From the NCBI GenBank assembly GCA_033675265.1, contig JAUJYZ010000309.1:1-64000 (forward strand): DNA of 64,000 bases. The letters run 5' to 3'. Position 1 is the stretch's first letter; every line of letters starts with the position of its first letter. Of the stretch, positions 1-11,288 are shown one piece after another. The notes beneath the pieces are model-generated. The model was not told where the DNA came from and ran no database searches. It worked only from the letters and a program-made list of their open reading frames with translations. This DNA is from Actinostola sp. cb2023 (lineage: Eukaryota; Cnidaria; Anthozoa; Actiniaria; Actinostolidae). Position numbers and translations under genes: made by a program.

Positions 1-20
1 CCTTTTTCCAGACCCCCCCC

Positions 21-73
<53 letters not shown>

Positions 74-958
74 ACCCCCCCCCCCAGGGGGAAATTTGGT
101 TTAGGGTATGGCCCCCTGCACCAGTCCTACAAAATCTATTCCAAATATGTTTCATATATCAGTGTAATTCTGACTTTTACCTGGTAGCCCTGTGTTTGTT
201 TGACAAAACATTGGGACATAGTGACTGCGGGAGGGATTGTTTAATTAAATCAGGCCCTGGTGACAGGGTTCTTCCTGGGTATTGAGATGCAATGGAGTTG
301 CTTTTCATAGTCACTGGTGGGTCAAATTCAAAAAGTCATTTCTGAAAAACATCAACGATAGAATGAAGCTGTTTAAAAAAACAACAATTTCCAATCAACA
401 ATCAATCAAGGAGTTCAAGTTCAATGGTTATGCACTTCAGATTTAAACCCTTTATTACATAACATATTAATTTAAATAAAAATTAATTTTACGAAAGAAT
501 TGTTGGACGATTTTTACTGTGTTTTGATTACAAGAAGGAACAAGGTTATGGAAGTGTGCGGTTTGTCAAAGGAAAACGCCGTGCTGTCGGAAGGCTGACC
601 CAACCGCGGGGCCATATATGTGTTAAAAAAACAACTAAATTTGTTACGGGTTGACCTCTTCGGGGTGGCTAATTCAATCAAATTCAATTCCTAGAACACC
701 AATCCTAGGGGGAAAGGAGGCTGCCATACCACTAAGTGGAAAAACAGGAAAGAAATTTCAATTATTATTAAGACAATGAGGAAAGAAGAAACAAAATCTC
801 CGACTCCCGGATGGAAATTCAAAACCCACAACTCAAGAAAAACTGATCACGGACTCTACTAGCTGAGTAACCAAGGGGCCAGACTGGAAAGCAGGCCTGG
901 GTAATTTATTACAGTTTTACATGTAGGATGTTGCTGTTGTCAAAGCATTGCCACCTCT
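1..958. other. C-tract and unassigned low-quality sequence
   Basis: Positions 12-85 are an almost pure C tract with two A interruptions. The rest of the stretch has no recognisable gene or repeat, and I see no open frame with family-like sequence. It borders sequence that is clearly homopolymer-inflated, so its exact bases should be treated with caution. Confidence 0.6.
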
Positions 959-1111
959 ATACCCCCACCTATGGACGTTCAACATCAAAACAATCTTTAT
1001 TGTTTAAACGCTAAGGATTTCATGGTCGGCTAGAGGGGGGACCAAAAACCAGGCAACAACACAAAAGGGGATTTCCCAAAAATAAATGTATTTTTACAGG
1101 TGGGGGGGGGT

Positions 1112-1145
<34 letters not shown>

Positions 1146-1396
1146 GGTCTGAAGCGATAAAAGCACAAAACACCAAGTACAATATTGTTCGCTTTGGAAA
1201 AACAAGTATCGATTGGGAACATAATATTCTGGAAAAACTAGCCCAATTTGAAAAATCAAGCGAACTTCCCCCCAGTCCCCAGAAGGGGCCGGATTTCAGT
1301 TCAAAATTTCTAATTTGCTTCTTCCCCCCTATGATTCTGTCCCCCTGCATTAAATAAAAGCCGTTTACGTCATTAATGGGTATAGGGCAATTGCCA
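959..1396. mobile_element. Inflated copy of the short inverted-repeat element seen at 59.7 kb
   Basis: This stretch is colinear with 59694-60004 (same order of blocks: caatc..ttattgtttaaacgctaagga, ggtctgaa-gcgataaaag, aagcgaac, tgattctgtcccc, ggtatagggcaatt). It is about 40% longer because many single bases are doubled or tripled. A pure G run of about 30 bases at 1112-1143 has no counterpart in the clean copy. It is a member of the same non-autonomous element family, but its sequence here is probably erroneous. Confidence 0.7.
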
Positions 1397-2639
1397 AGGG
1401 TCCATCATTTAAGGGGAAAAACATATTCAAGTTTCTTTCTAGTGCAATCGATTTAAAAAAAATCCCTGAAAAAACCCCGATTTTCAGGTACTTCTAAGCC
1501 AGAGGTGTATTTTGGAAGCAATAATAAAAATAAAAAAAATTAAAAAAAAAAACCCCAAACAATAATTAAAATAATTAATCAAATAAAAATTAATAATAAC
1601 TTTAATAAATAATAAATTAAACATAAAATAAATAATAATAATAAAATTTAATCTTAATAATAAATACTTAAAATAATAATAATTAATAACAACTAATAAA
1701 TAATAATAATAAAAATACTAATAAAAATAATTTTAATAATTAATAATAAATAAATAATCAATAATAATTAATTAATAAATAATTAAAAATAATTAATTAT
1801 ATAATTAATAATAAATAATAATATAAATAATAATTAATATTAATAATTAATAATAAAAATTAAATAATAAATAATGAATAATTAATAAATAAATAATTTA
1901 ATAATAATTAAAATAATAATAATAATAAATAATAATAAAATAATAATAATTAATAAATAATTAATTAAGGTAATAATAATAAATTAATAATAATAAATAA
2001 TAATTAATAAATAATTAATAATAATAAATAATAATAAATAAATGGGATTTTATGAGCAAATTTACTGAGGAAAAATGAGCAAAATTTTTTTGCAAAACAT
2101 AAAAAAAAAAATCCAATCAGAAAAGTCACCTGCTGTAGCCATTTTTCATTCGTCCACCCATTATTATTTGAAGGTTACAATTTTTTGACAACCCACCTGG
2201 AATGGGGTCTAAAAAACTCCGGGAAAAGTTCAATTCTCCCCTTCCAGCGGAGGAAAAATAAAATGGCATCACAATCTTCTCAAAATTATCGTTCCTCGGC
2301 CCAGAGGAAAAAGTTTCAACATCCTGGATACCAAGGCCTAGAAAACATCCTGAAGCAAAAAAACAATCAAATAAAATAAATTAGGCAAAATGTAAAAAAA
2401 AAAAAAAAGAAACCCTGATAAAAAGATTTTTTGTGGATAATAAATATTGGGGTCCAATAAAAAACCGTTTTTATTATGATTATTATTTTATTATTTATTA
2501 GTTCTGAATTTGTTTTGGGACCCCACAAAGCTCTGTGTGGGGAGATATCAAAAAAAACTATTAACAGAATTCTAAGGTTCAATGTGACATCATAAAAAAA
2601 AAAAATTGAAAGTTTTTCCCTGGTTGGGGAAAAAAAAAC
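1397..2639. other. AT-only low-complexity stretch and unassigned sequence
   Basis: Positions 1515-2045 consist of almost nothing but A and T in an irregular taa/aat pattern, unlike the regular (ATT)n microsatellites elsewhere in the window. The remainder shows no recognisable gene. The irregularity is consistent with an error-rich read of an ATT microsatellite. Confidence 0.5.
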
Positions 2640-4025
2640 AAACAAAAAATACCATTTTACAAACTAGGCTTAAAACAATAGGATCAAAAACTTGCGGGAC
2701 CTCCGAAATTCGAAAACCAAAGGCAAATTGAACCAATTCCTCCCATGACCCGTAATAACAAATTGTGTTTGATTTCGCGGATTCGTTTTTCTTTTGGATC
2801 CATGTTTTCAAACCGTGGGGGGAAAACGGGGGTCCATTCTGATGGGGTTTGGATGTTTTTACAAGATATGTGATTTTCCGCTGTTTTTTCATGTTACATA
2901 GGGAGGCATAAGTTATTTGGCCAAGCCCCCGTGTTACATAAAACCACCTGAACTCCAATCGATTTGGGGACATTTAAATTTATAAGCCACCTACGGCTTT
3001 TGCTCCGGGACGGCAATTATTATCACTGAAGAAAAAAGGGGACCATTTAGTATTCAATCAATTGGGGAAAAATCAAACATTACACTTTTTTTTTTCTTTA
3101 TATCAATGTAACGTGACTTTATTCGATTTTTTCAGTATTCATTTGATTTTAACCCACTTACGGAAAACGGTCTATTTATTTGAAGGGCTTATGACCAACC
3201 TATGATCCTTGGAAAATTTAGGGGAAAATAAAAGTTTGGTAACGGTGGCGGGGGGGCCCCAACCGATATAAAAAAAAAACGGAAAACGAGTGTTAGGCAA
3301 AGGATTAAATTTTTCAGTTGGACAATGTTTCTCTTTGCACTGGATTGGGGGGAACGTGGGTTTCCAAAGAGGTTAAGCCATTTATTTTTTTTTTACGGTA
3401 ACTGGAATTCGGATCGACTTTTTCTTACTTTATATGTTGGGCGGGCCCACCAAGTGGGGACCAAATTTTCCCGTGCAAACGGGATTAAGCCACAACAACA
3501 GGGAAAGCTGAAAAGGGGGCTTAATAATAATAAAACATTTGCCTTTCCCCTCGATTATGTGCTAACTAACTTGGAGGCGGATCGGTAAAACAAAAATTTA
3601 AAATGAAGAATCCTTTTAAACCCAATTAATCGGAAGGAAATCGGGATATAAAAAGTACGAAGCAAAAAAAAGGGCTTTCGGAAATCCACCCCCCCCACCC
3701 CCCTCTGCCCCCCCCCCCCCCCCCCCACGAGAACCGCGAGTTTTCCCAACCAAAAATGGCCAAAAATGAAAACACGGAGATCGACGGGGGAAAAAAACGT
3801 TGGGACCGGATATGAATGGACCGGGAAAACGGTCCGATATATGACGGTCGGGGGCAAAGGTTCCACGTGAAAAAAATCTTTCTTCCACCCACTGAAAAAA
3901 ACACCAAAAATCGAGAATCCGACGCTGGCCATCTGGATACCACAGGGGGAAGGTCCCAAAAACCAAAGATTAGGTTGCTCCCAGGTTCGCTCGCCTGGGG
4001 GCTCGCTCAACTGGGTCCGCCAATA
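2640..4025 (+). other. Homopolymer-inflated duplicate of 5140-6125
   Basis: The segment follows 5140-6125 block by block and in the same order. Both contain cctccgaa..attcgaaaacca, ggtccattctgat, atgtgatt..ccgctgt, tattatcactgaagaaa, ggttgctccca and gctcgct. Here it is about 1385 bases instead of about 985, the difference being longer homopolymers throughout plus a C run at 3689-3726. A biological duplication would not lengthen every homopolymer, so a raw-read or mis-assembly origin is most likely. Confidence 0.8.
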
Positions 4026-4880
4026 AAAAACCAACAAATTACACCAGGTAAAAATTGAAGACAAATAATGCCATAGTTTACTGTCATTTTCATTTTTAAG
4101 GAAAAATGTTACGATTTCAGATTACATTGTTAACATTCCTCAGTAAGAATTTTGGCTACCTGTGTACAAAAAATGAAAATAGAACCAGTGTTTATTCTTA
4201 TTACAATGACCATTGTGAAATGATAAAAACTATTTAACAAGGCACTCCTATAAGCATTTCACTCGGGCAACGGGGCACTCATCGGCACGGGCTTTCAGCA
4301 AGGAGCCTTCGGTTTTTCCTCAGGTGCACAGAGTGCATGCGCCTGGCCTTAATTGGTACCCAAAGTTTGCCGAGTTTTTTTCTCCTCACAACAAAGTAAA
4401 TACCTTTCTCATGGATTGATATCTTGTATCTTATTTGCACGTCTTGTGTGTACAACTCTTGGGAGCTCAAACGGTATATCATTTTGGTACGAATAGAAAG
4501 AAATTTATGCAACTGTGGGAGCTTCGGTAGAGTATATGGCATTTCTCGAAACTCGGAATAGAAAAGGGAAGGCATGTTAAAGGGGCCCGAACATGTGCGG
4601 GGGTAATTAGAGATTTTATTATTAGGAAGGAAATGGGCGCTTATTATTTATATTTAAGGGCTATTGAAGGGCTAAACCCTAAGGGCAAAGAAACGAACAT
4701 AAGGGGACCTTGTGATTGCAAAAACCGCAAATTCCTCCTTTGTGAAAATGTTTCAAAACCCCAAAATCTCCTTTGAAATTCTCGGAATCTCGGGAGAATT
4801 TAGGATTTTGATCAGAGAATCACTTACGTTGTTCTTGCAGGGAGCCCTTCAATTATTCCACTGAATCGAGTTGTACATGA
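4026..4880. other. No recognisable gene
   Basis: No family-like open frame or repeat could be supported. A 98-residue minus-strand frame at 4279-4575 has no motif that I recognise. Confidence 0.4.
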
Positions 4881-4920
4881 GCTGATAGCCAACAAGGCGC
4901 TAGCCGAGTTGGCTATCAGC
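4881..4920. repeat. 13-bp perfect hairpin
   Basis: gctgatagccaac (4881-4893) is the exact reverse complement of gttggctatcagc (4908-4920), with a 14-base loop. It lies just left of an inverted-repeat element. Confidence 0.7.
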
Positions 4921-4952
4921 CATGTGCGACAAGATTGAGTGGAATAATTGTT

Positions 4953-5130
4953 TTATTATATAGACAACCACTGGATTGTTGAGAATTATAAACATTTGTT
5001 TTTTATTTTTAGTTTTAGGACGGAAAAACCGGTCTGTGATTGTTGAAAATCTCCAACTTTCTCTACTCGTGTTGGTAGCCAATCAGAGCACGTGCTTGCT
5101 TATATCCAGTGGTTGTCTAGTATATAATAA
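4953..5130. mobile_element. Short inverted-repeat element (MITE)
   Basis: The ends read ttattatatagacaaccac (left) and its near-exact complement gtggttgtctagtatataa (right) over about 24 bp, enclosing 178 bp with no coding potential. The size and terminal inverted repeats fit a non-autonomous DNA transposon. The superfamily is not determined. Confidence 0.7.
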
Positions 5131-5139
5131 ACTAGGCTA

Positions 5140-6125
5140 ACCATAGGTCAAAAATTGCGACCTCCGAATTCGAAAACCAAGACAAATTGACAATCCTCCA
5201 TGTACGTAAAAATGTTTTGATTTCGCGATCGTTTCTTGTCCATTTCAGCCGTGGGAACGGTCCATTCTGATTGGTTGATTTTTACAGAGATGTGATTGCC
5301 GCTGTCATGTTACATAGGAGGCTAGTTATTGCAAGCCTGTGTACTACTGAACAGTTTTAGAAATCTATTGACATAGAATTTATAAGCCATCTACGCTTCG
5401 CTAAGACGGCAATTATTATCACTGAAGAAAGACATTAGTATCAATCAATAAAAATCAACATACACTTTTTTTCTTTATCAATGTACGTACTCGATTTTTC
5501 AGTATTCATTTTGCTACACAATTATGAAACGGTCTCTTATGAACACCTATATCTTGAATTTAGAATAAAGATTGGTACGGTTGGCGGCACGATATAAAAC
5601 GAAGGAGCTGTTAGGCAGATAATTCAGTGACAATGTCTCTGCATCTGGGATGACTTGGTTTCCAAGAGCTAGCATTTATACGGTACTAGGATTCGATCGA
5701 CTACTTTATATGTTGCAGTCCACAGTGACAATCAGTGCAGCGACTTAGCACACAACAGAGCTGAAAGACTAATATAATAACATTGCCTTCCCCTCGATAT
5801 GTTGATAACTAAAGCGATCGTCAACAATAAATGAAGATCTTTACATAATTCCATCGAAGAATCGGATATAAAGTACGAGCAAAAAGGCTTCGAATCCACT
5901 CTGAACACGAGATCGTGAGTCACAAATGCCCAAATGAACGACGGGAACGTACGATATATGACGTCAGGGGCAAAAGTCACGTGAAAAAAAAAATATTTCT
6001 CCACCCCACCCACTGAAAAAACACAAATCGAGAATCGAGCTGGCATCTGAATACACAGGAAGCCCAACCAAAGATTAGCGTTGCTCCCAGTTCGCTCGCT
6101 GGGGCTCGCTCACTGGTCGCAATAA
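5140..6125 (+). other. Clean counterpart of the inflated duplicate; content unassigned
   Basis: This is the normal-looking version of 2640-4025. It has no recognisable coding sequence. It includes a Kozak-less assortment of short frames only, and tatgacgtca, cacgtga and gctcgct-rich patches typical of repetitive, not coding, DNA. Confidence 0.5.
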
Positions 6126-6260
6126 GGTACAGTATATATCTGTTGTTCCAGTCTCTACTTATCAAATGCAAAAAAAGATTTCACCAGACTGTGCCATTTT
6201 ACATGATTTTTCATGAGGAATTGTGGTGCTGTTTTAAGGGACGCCATCACGGTCTATTTG

Positions 6261-6434
6261 CAGGCCCTCTGATATGGTGTGGAAAAAAAAACGTAAATTG
6301 TGCGGAAATTGAGTTGGATTGTTCATATTGTGCTATTTTTCATCAATTATGCGGATATCAGTAAATTACGCGATCGGATGCGATTTGAGGCCAAATGTGC
6401 GAAATCGCACCATCGTGTAATATCAGAGGGCCTG
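6261..6434. mobile_element. Short inverted-repeat element (MITE)
   Basis: caggccctctgatat at 6261-6275 is mirrored by atatcagagggcctg ending at 6434. The 174 bp between them are non-coding. The element lies downstream of the C6orf62-like exons. Confidence 0.7.
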
Positions 6435-6623
6435 TATTTGTACTGTAAAACCATATGGAAAAAATGTCATTGTTGTGTACCAAACTCACTTCTGCTTTGA
6501 TATATTCTAACTTGTCACTGTATTGAAAATGTAGCATACCCTACAACAGTCCCACTGTCAACACCAGTGCAAGCAAGTTCCATATGGAAAGATCTGATGG
6601 TAATTAGTTTTGTTAGCTTATAC

Positions 6624-6712
6624 CTTTTACACCCTTCATGATGCTGTCTTTGTAGTTGTTTGTCATGACTGGAATGACTTCTGCTACTTTGAAACAGTGC
6701 TGTCTTCTTCTT
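6624..6712 (-). CDS. C6orf62-like protein, second coding exon, frame shifted
   Basis: Read on the minus strand, this exon follows a good acceptor (pyrimidine-rich, ending ttattcag). It encodes KKKTALF and then, one base out of frame, VAEVIPVMTNNYKDSIMKGV. That matches the vertebrate C6orf62 protein directly after its FKEK segment, exactly where exon 1 (8231-8392) stops. The exon ends in a phase-1 donor, AAAG/GTATAAG. It is 89 bases long where 88 would keep the frame; the surplus base lies in TTTCAAAGTA at about 6687. This could be a sequencing error or a real disabling mutation. No later exon was found at lower coordinates. The molecular function of the family is not established. Confidence 0.7.
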
Positions 6713-6788
6713 CTGAATAACAAAGTTAACAATATAATATAGTCAATTCTGACACTCTAAGGACCAACTTTACAAATCTAGCTTAAAT

Positions 6789-6888
6789 TGGGGAAGGGGA
6801 GGGGGAGGTGGGGGGGGGGGGCTTGAAAGAGGGGGGGCTTAATAAAAAACTGTGCTTCGAAAAAGGGGGGGGGGGGGGGGGGGGGGGG
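6789..6888. repeat. G-rich low-complexity tract
   Basis: Several G runs, including an uninterrupted run of about 24 G at 6865-6888, sit within the intron of the C6orf62-like gene. Tract lengths are unreliable in most sequencing chemistries. Confidence 0.7.
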
Positions 6889-7106
6889 CTTATTGGAAGG
6901 AGGTGCTTTAAAAGAGGATTTACGGTATTAAAACATCATTTTGTTTTATTCTCCCATGTCTTGCAGTGATGGGTATCCCCCCTTGCAGGACCCCTAATGT
7001 ACATGTAAATCAGTGTAAAATGAAAGCAAATCTATCCAACCAACAAGAGATGAAAGAAAGCTTTCCCTGGTCGTTTAAATAGCATTACGTCAGCTTAATT
7101 AGATTA

Positions 7107-7372
7107 AAGGTGCAGACACACCGTGCAATATTTCGTGCAACATTCCCTGCAACATGTATTGTTGCAGCGTGTGTCCACCTCTGCAAAACATGTTGCGCGC
7201 AATGTTGCAGAAGTAGAATCGAGTCCTACTTCTGCAACATTGCGAGTAACAAATTATGTCGTATTAGCGCGCGCTAGTCAATTGTGAGCAATCAGTTTCA
7301 TGGGGTGGACACACGCTGCAACAAAATTGCCAGCAATATTGTACGCAATGTTGCACCGTGTGTCCGCACCTT
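7107..7372. mobile_element. Short inverted-repeat element (MITE)
   Basis: aaggtgcagacacaccgtgc at the left end is mirrored by gcaccgtgtgtccgcacctt at the right end. Sub-terminal repeats of caacat..ttgttgca run through the 266 bp. There is no coding capacity. The termini resemble those of hAT-type non-autonomous elements, but I cannot fix the target duplication. Confidence 0.75.
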
Positions 7373-7440
7373 AATAATAATTGTATTAAATTACAAATGT
7401 ACTTTGTACAAACAAAATTACCAATTGTGTACTGAATGTA

Positions 7441-7587
7441 TTAACTGAGCGCGAGGTCCGTACGGGATGCTATGGACTGAGTTTTTTCGCACAGCCTAAT
7501 GGCCAAAGCACGTAGCGTGCGGGCCATAAAAAGGGGGATAAAACAAGGATCCATAACTTCCCGTACGGACAGAGCAAGCGAGGTTAA
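7441..7587. mobile_element. Probable short inverted-repeat element
   Basis: ttaactgagcgcgaggtccg on the left and the complement of cggacagagcaagcgaggttaa on the right form imperfect inverted ends around 147 bp. A TTAA is present at each end. The repeats are less exact than in the neighbours. Confidence 0.45.
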
Positions 7588-7713
7588 TAAGATATTTATT
7601 ATATAGCTTTTGCCTTACATTTCTGTTTTCAGCGGGCCATACGGGAAGCTACGACCCGCTAATTGACCAATAAGAGTGCGCGTAGTATACATGTATGTGC
7701 TATATAATAAATA

Positions 7714-7988
7714 TACACTCAATTGCAGAAACGTTGTAGTATACATTTATACAAATATCTAATGAGATGCAAAATGTTAGACATGGTAAAATACAACTGT
7801 TTATGCACAAAATAGTGCTGGAAATTATTGTGTTGTCCAAGTTGGATGTGATACTAATCTAAAATTGATGTTTCAGATATATTAGTAGAAAATATGCGAT
7901 GTTTCGCACTTTGTATCTCATTAGATATCTTGTATCTCATTAGATATTTGTATAAATGTATACTACAACCTTTCTGCAATTGAGTGTA
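7714..7988. mobile_element. Short element with long inverted ends (MITE)
   Basis: tacactcaattgcagaaa on the left is mirrored by tttctgcaattgagtgta on the right. The complementarity continues inward for more than 50 bp through gtagtatacatttatacaa and atctaatgagat. TA at both ends is consistent with a Tc1/mariner-type target. Confidence 0.75.
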
Positions 7989-7998
7989 CATGTACATG

Positions 7999-8062
7999 TA
8001 GTTATATTATATTATTATAATTATTATATTATTATTATTATTATATTATTATTATTATTATT
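7999..8062. repeat. (ATT)n microsatellite
   Basis: About 64 bases of tat/att repeats with small interruptions follow the preceding inverted-repeat element. Confidence 0.8.
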
Positions 8063-8230
8063 AACGTAGTAAAACACTCAACAGCACATCTCAAAATACA
8101 CTGTGGACAATACTGTCAAGTCGTTTTCAACAGCCATAACAGATAAGCATTGACGACTGCCAAAACTCATCAAGTACACTTTCAAATAAGCTTATATAGA
8201 TTATAGTTCTACAAGTACTATATATTGTAC

Positions 8231-8392
8231 CTTTTCTTTGAACACGAAAACCAAATATAACTCATAGTCAAAGTGGTCCGCTAAGGACTCTCGTTTACGT
8301 CTTAGCTGCTCTCTAAGGCGGGTTACAGCGGTAGTCTTCCTCGAGCATGGATCAGTCGAAGAAGAACAACTTGGATTCTTGTTGTTTGGCAT
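8231..8392 (-). CDS. C6orf62-like protein, first coding exon
   Basis: On the minus strand an ATG at 8392 opens 54 codons ending FVFKEK, followed by a donor AAG/GTACAA in phase 0. Residues 24-54 ([20 protein letters not shown].., then YLVFVFKEK) match the N-terminus of the vertebrate C6orf62 protein, which starts with a short basic helix and the segment ESLADQFDF. The next exon is at 6624-6712, with an intron of about 1.5 kb that holds three inverted-repeat elements. Because this start is followed by the conserved basic helix, it is the likely initiator; no better upstream ATG is seen. The protein is conserved in animals but without an assigned biochemical role. The gene appears incomplete in the window: exons beyond the second are not visible. 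Confidence 0.75.
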
Positions 8393-8769
8393 TTGAACGA
8401 GTTTTGCACAAAAACAACTTACTTCTACACAACCTCTGCTATCTCACAGGCTCCATTGGCTTCATCTTGCACATACTGGCGTAAACAACGATGTGTAGGA
8501 TTCTCTAGATACATGAAAATAACCTTTTGAAGTTAAGGTACAAAAATACTTCGTTTTTAGTTTGATGGTCACTGAAGACAAGATGGCGGCCAATGACGTC
8601 ACTTGAATTTGTCTCATTTTCAAACCGAGGCTACGTCTCCCCTCTCCTCCCCTCTCGTGGTAAAAAGTTTACATGGATCATCTTTCTCTAGATTGTTAAG
8701 GGGGACTAGTACGTAATTCGTTCAAAATTTGATTTAGCTGAAACTTCACTGAAATAATCTCAAAGACCC

Positions 8770-9160
8770 ATACAATCACTGGTTAATTTTTTTTCTCCAA
8801 AATTCCAATGGGAAGTAATGCATTTTTATGAATATTTAGAGGTGTCAGTGACGTCACTTACTCAACCCAAACTCAGCTCCATACATTTCTTTGCCTATTT
8901 TGTGATCAAAATATCTGAACGGTTTGTTCAGATAACAGCTCTGCACTGAAGAAAACTAGTCAAACAATCAGTAATGGGCTCCTGGCACATATAAGGTAAG
9001 AAAACTCCTTCACAGAAATAAAGAGTAAAACAAGAAATGTATGGAGCGAATCCGTGATGATTGATTGGGTTGAGTAAGTGACGTCACCTCTAAAGATTCA
9101 TAAAAATGTATTACTTTCCATTGGAATTTTTGAGAAAAAAATTAACCAGTGATTGTATGA
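8770..9160. repeat. Nested foldback with ~100-bp arms
   Basis: catacaatcactggttaatt..ctcaaccc (8772-8868) returns as its reverse complement at 9067-9159, including agtgacgtcact/agtgacgtcacct and ccattggaatttt. The spacer is about 200 bp. The right arm is followed by gcatcggg-aaagatttg, which also occurs (inverted) beside the right end of the enclosing element, suggesting that one family member inserted into another. Confidence 0.75.
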
Positions 9161-9966
9161 GCATCGGGAAAGATTTGTCACAAGTAGTCAGCTAGAATTT
9201 CTCTGGCACGCCCCCACATTCTAGTACATACAAACATGGGCTCAAATTCAAGGTTTTTTGCAATTTTCCTCGTATAAATGCATATAACTAAAAAGTTAAC
9301 GACGGATTTAGTTTGTTTGATCTTTCGTGGACCATATTATTCGTTTATAATTGAAATTCGATGCAAAAAAGTACCGTATTTTTTTAGTTGAATGGGTCTA
9401 CCTTACAAGAGAATTGGCGTGACATATGACCTCAAACTGGCCTGTCAGCCCACAAAAATAGCTTTTATTGAAACTACACAGGCCTAGTCACGAAATTAAC
9501 TACGGATTAGCATAGCCCGCTCTTTTATGGACATTTTGATACCAAATACATGTTAGTTCGTAAAATTTTTGCACCGTATTTCGGCCAGTTTTTATAGAGT
9601 CCCATACAGAGTATACTCACAACAGCCTCGAAGCTCTTCCTAGTATTTATCAGTCTATTGATCATTGTATTATTTTGACTCGATGTAAACTCCTGGGCAT
9701 TCAAAAATATGATGTGTCAGGCTTCTCTGGTGTTGTTAGTATGACTATTGATAACAGATTGTGCCTTCGCCGTTGCACAAACAAAACTGATGAATCTGAG
9801 GGAACTGATAGCGGTGAAAATACTCAATGCAAAGCAGTGGTGAACCCTTTTTCTGATGCACAATTAATGTAACAAGTAAGTGTTATATATGTCGATGTAT
9901 TAATCAGATCTAATCACGGCATATAATTATAAAAGCAATAATCTATGACTGATTTGGGGATTTCGT

Positions 9967-9967
<1 letters not shown>

Positions 9968-10010
<43 letters not shown>

Positions 10011-10020
10011 GGGGAGGGGG
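9968..10020. repeat. Poly-G tract
   Basis: An almost uninterrupted run of about 50 G residues lies inside the 1.58-kb inverted-repeat element. Its length is probably unreliable. Confidence 0.8.
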
Positions 10021-10278
10021 TCAAGCGAAAATATAAATTAAACTGAAGTACATATTGCATATTATACATATAATATTAATATACCGAAGTGTAAAACAAT
10101 CAGAAACTGACAGAAAAAAAAGAAGAATAAGAATTCGAAGGGATTCGCAGGGGCTAGGACCGAAAAGACCAAATGTTTCCAATTTGTAGGCAAATCTTTT
10201 TCCGATGCTTTGAGATTATTTCAGTGAAGTTTCATGTAAATCAAACTTTGAACGATTTACGTAATAGTCCCCCTTTAA

Positions 10279-10988
10279 CTAGTAAAATCTGGAAATCACT
10301 AGTACAGACAAATATCGAAATAAACGGAACTCGAAAGACCAAAAAATGAATCCTCAGTTGGACGGCAGCGACCGGCGCCAAGCGGGCAGCGCATGAGTGG
10401 TACCGTGAGGGAGAAAAAAAAATATATAAACGGCCTAAAACACATCAGGACAATAGAACAGTAAATGATCAACACTGTGGTGAATTTTCAGTCCTTTATT
10501 GACAACGTAAGTGCCGTTGTACGTTATTTTGTAATTCTACATACATTCTCTACAATTATTCATAAAAGTTACAGCTTGCCTGTCTGTGCTCACGTAGAAA
10601 TTGCTTTCCGAGTGAAAAGAGTTTTGTTCTTAAAAATTACATATTCAAGACAAGTCTTTCTCAAGAGTATAACGAATTTAATCAGTACTGGTTTATGCAA
10701 AACTAAGAGTTCGTTCGTTTTCTCAATTAATTAAGATTGAGACCTTTTTTTTGGTTTGACAACGTTCTTTGGTGCAGTTTGATTTGTGTTGTTCCTGGTC
10801 GATCGTTCGAGTCTTTTTATCTTGGTTTTATATATTCGCTTTTTGCTAGTTTTGCCGGCTTTATTGTTTTGTGTTTTTGTTGTTGATGAACTCCGCCTTG
10901 ACTCACGACTCGTGAGTAATGCAAAAGATGGCATTCAATTAATTACTATGTGTTCATGCGTTGACACTGAAGAAAGAAAATAGGTCAG
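10279..10988. other. No confident gene; a TATA-like start and a basic frame noted
   Basis: A tatataaac motif at 10424 precedes an ATG at 10465 whose frame runs MINTVVNFQSFIDN into a donor-like GTAAGT. On the other strand, 10731-10934 could encode 67 residues very rich in Lys, Arg, Ser and Thr. Neither has recognisable homology, and composition alone could explain both. Confidence 0.25.
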
Positions 10989-11288
10989 TATTACAGCTGT
11001 CTGACTACACCAACCAAGGCCACTCAAACAAATTTTCATACAAATCAGTTATCCAATCACAATTGAGTATTTAAACAATAGAATCTGCACAAATGTCCGC
11101 TTTAATTTAGAAGCATATATTTTACTTTATATGTGTATGTATATGATCAAGAGTGAACAAGAAACAGTTTAAATTGTAGAATTAGACATCATTCTGTTAT
11201 TCAGCGTCACAAATGTGATTAGAAAATGTGATTCAAAATTTGTTTTGGTGGCCTTGGTTGGTGTAGTCGCACTGTATACACTGTAATA
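10989..11288. mobile_element. Short inverted-repeat element (MITE)
   Basis: tattacagctgtctgactac and caccaaccaaggccac on the left are mirrored by gtggccttggttggtgtag..ctgtaata on the right, enclosing 300 bp. TA occurs at each end. No coding sequence is present. Confidence 0.75.

Larger units (their letters stand above)
8696..10278. mobile_element. 1.58-kb inverted-repeat DNA transposon, non-autonomous
   Basis: About 70 bp at each end are inverted copies: ttaagggggactagtacgt..cttcactgaaataatctcaaag on the left, and its complement, with a few changes, at 10208-10278. TTAA is present at both outer ends. No transposase is visible. The interior has a nested palindrome (8770-9160), a G tract and a 65-residue frame at 9675-9872 that I do not recognise. 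Confidence 0.75.

Noticed and set aside
4279..4575. 98-residue minus-strand frame as a gene or as a later C6orf62-like exon
   Set aside because: No match to the expected exon 3 sequence or to any family I recognise.
10731..10934. 67-residue Lys/Arg/Ser-rich minus-strand frame as a basic nuclear protein
   Set aside because: No homology, no convincing splice or promoter context; the AT-rich composition favours Lys/Asn/Thr/Ser codons anyway.
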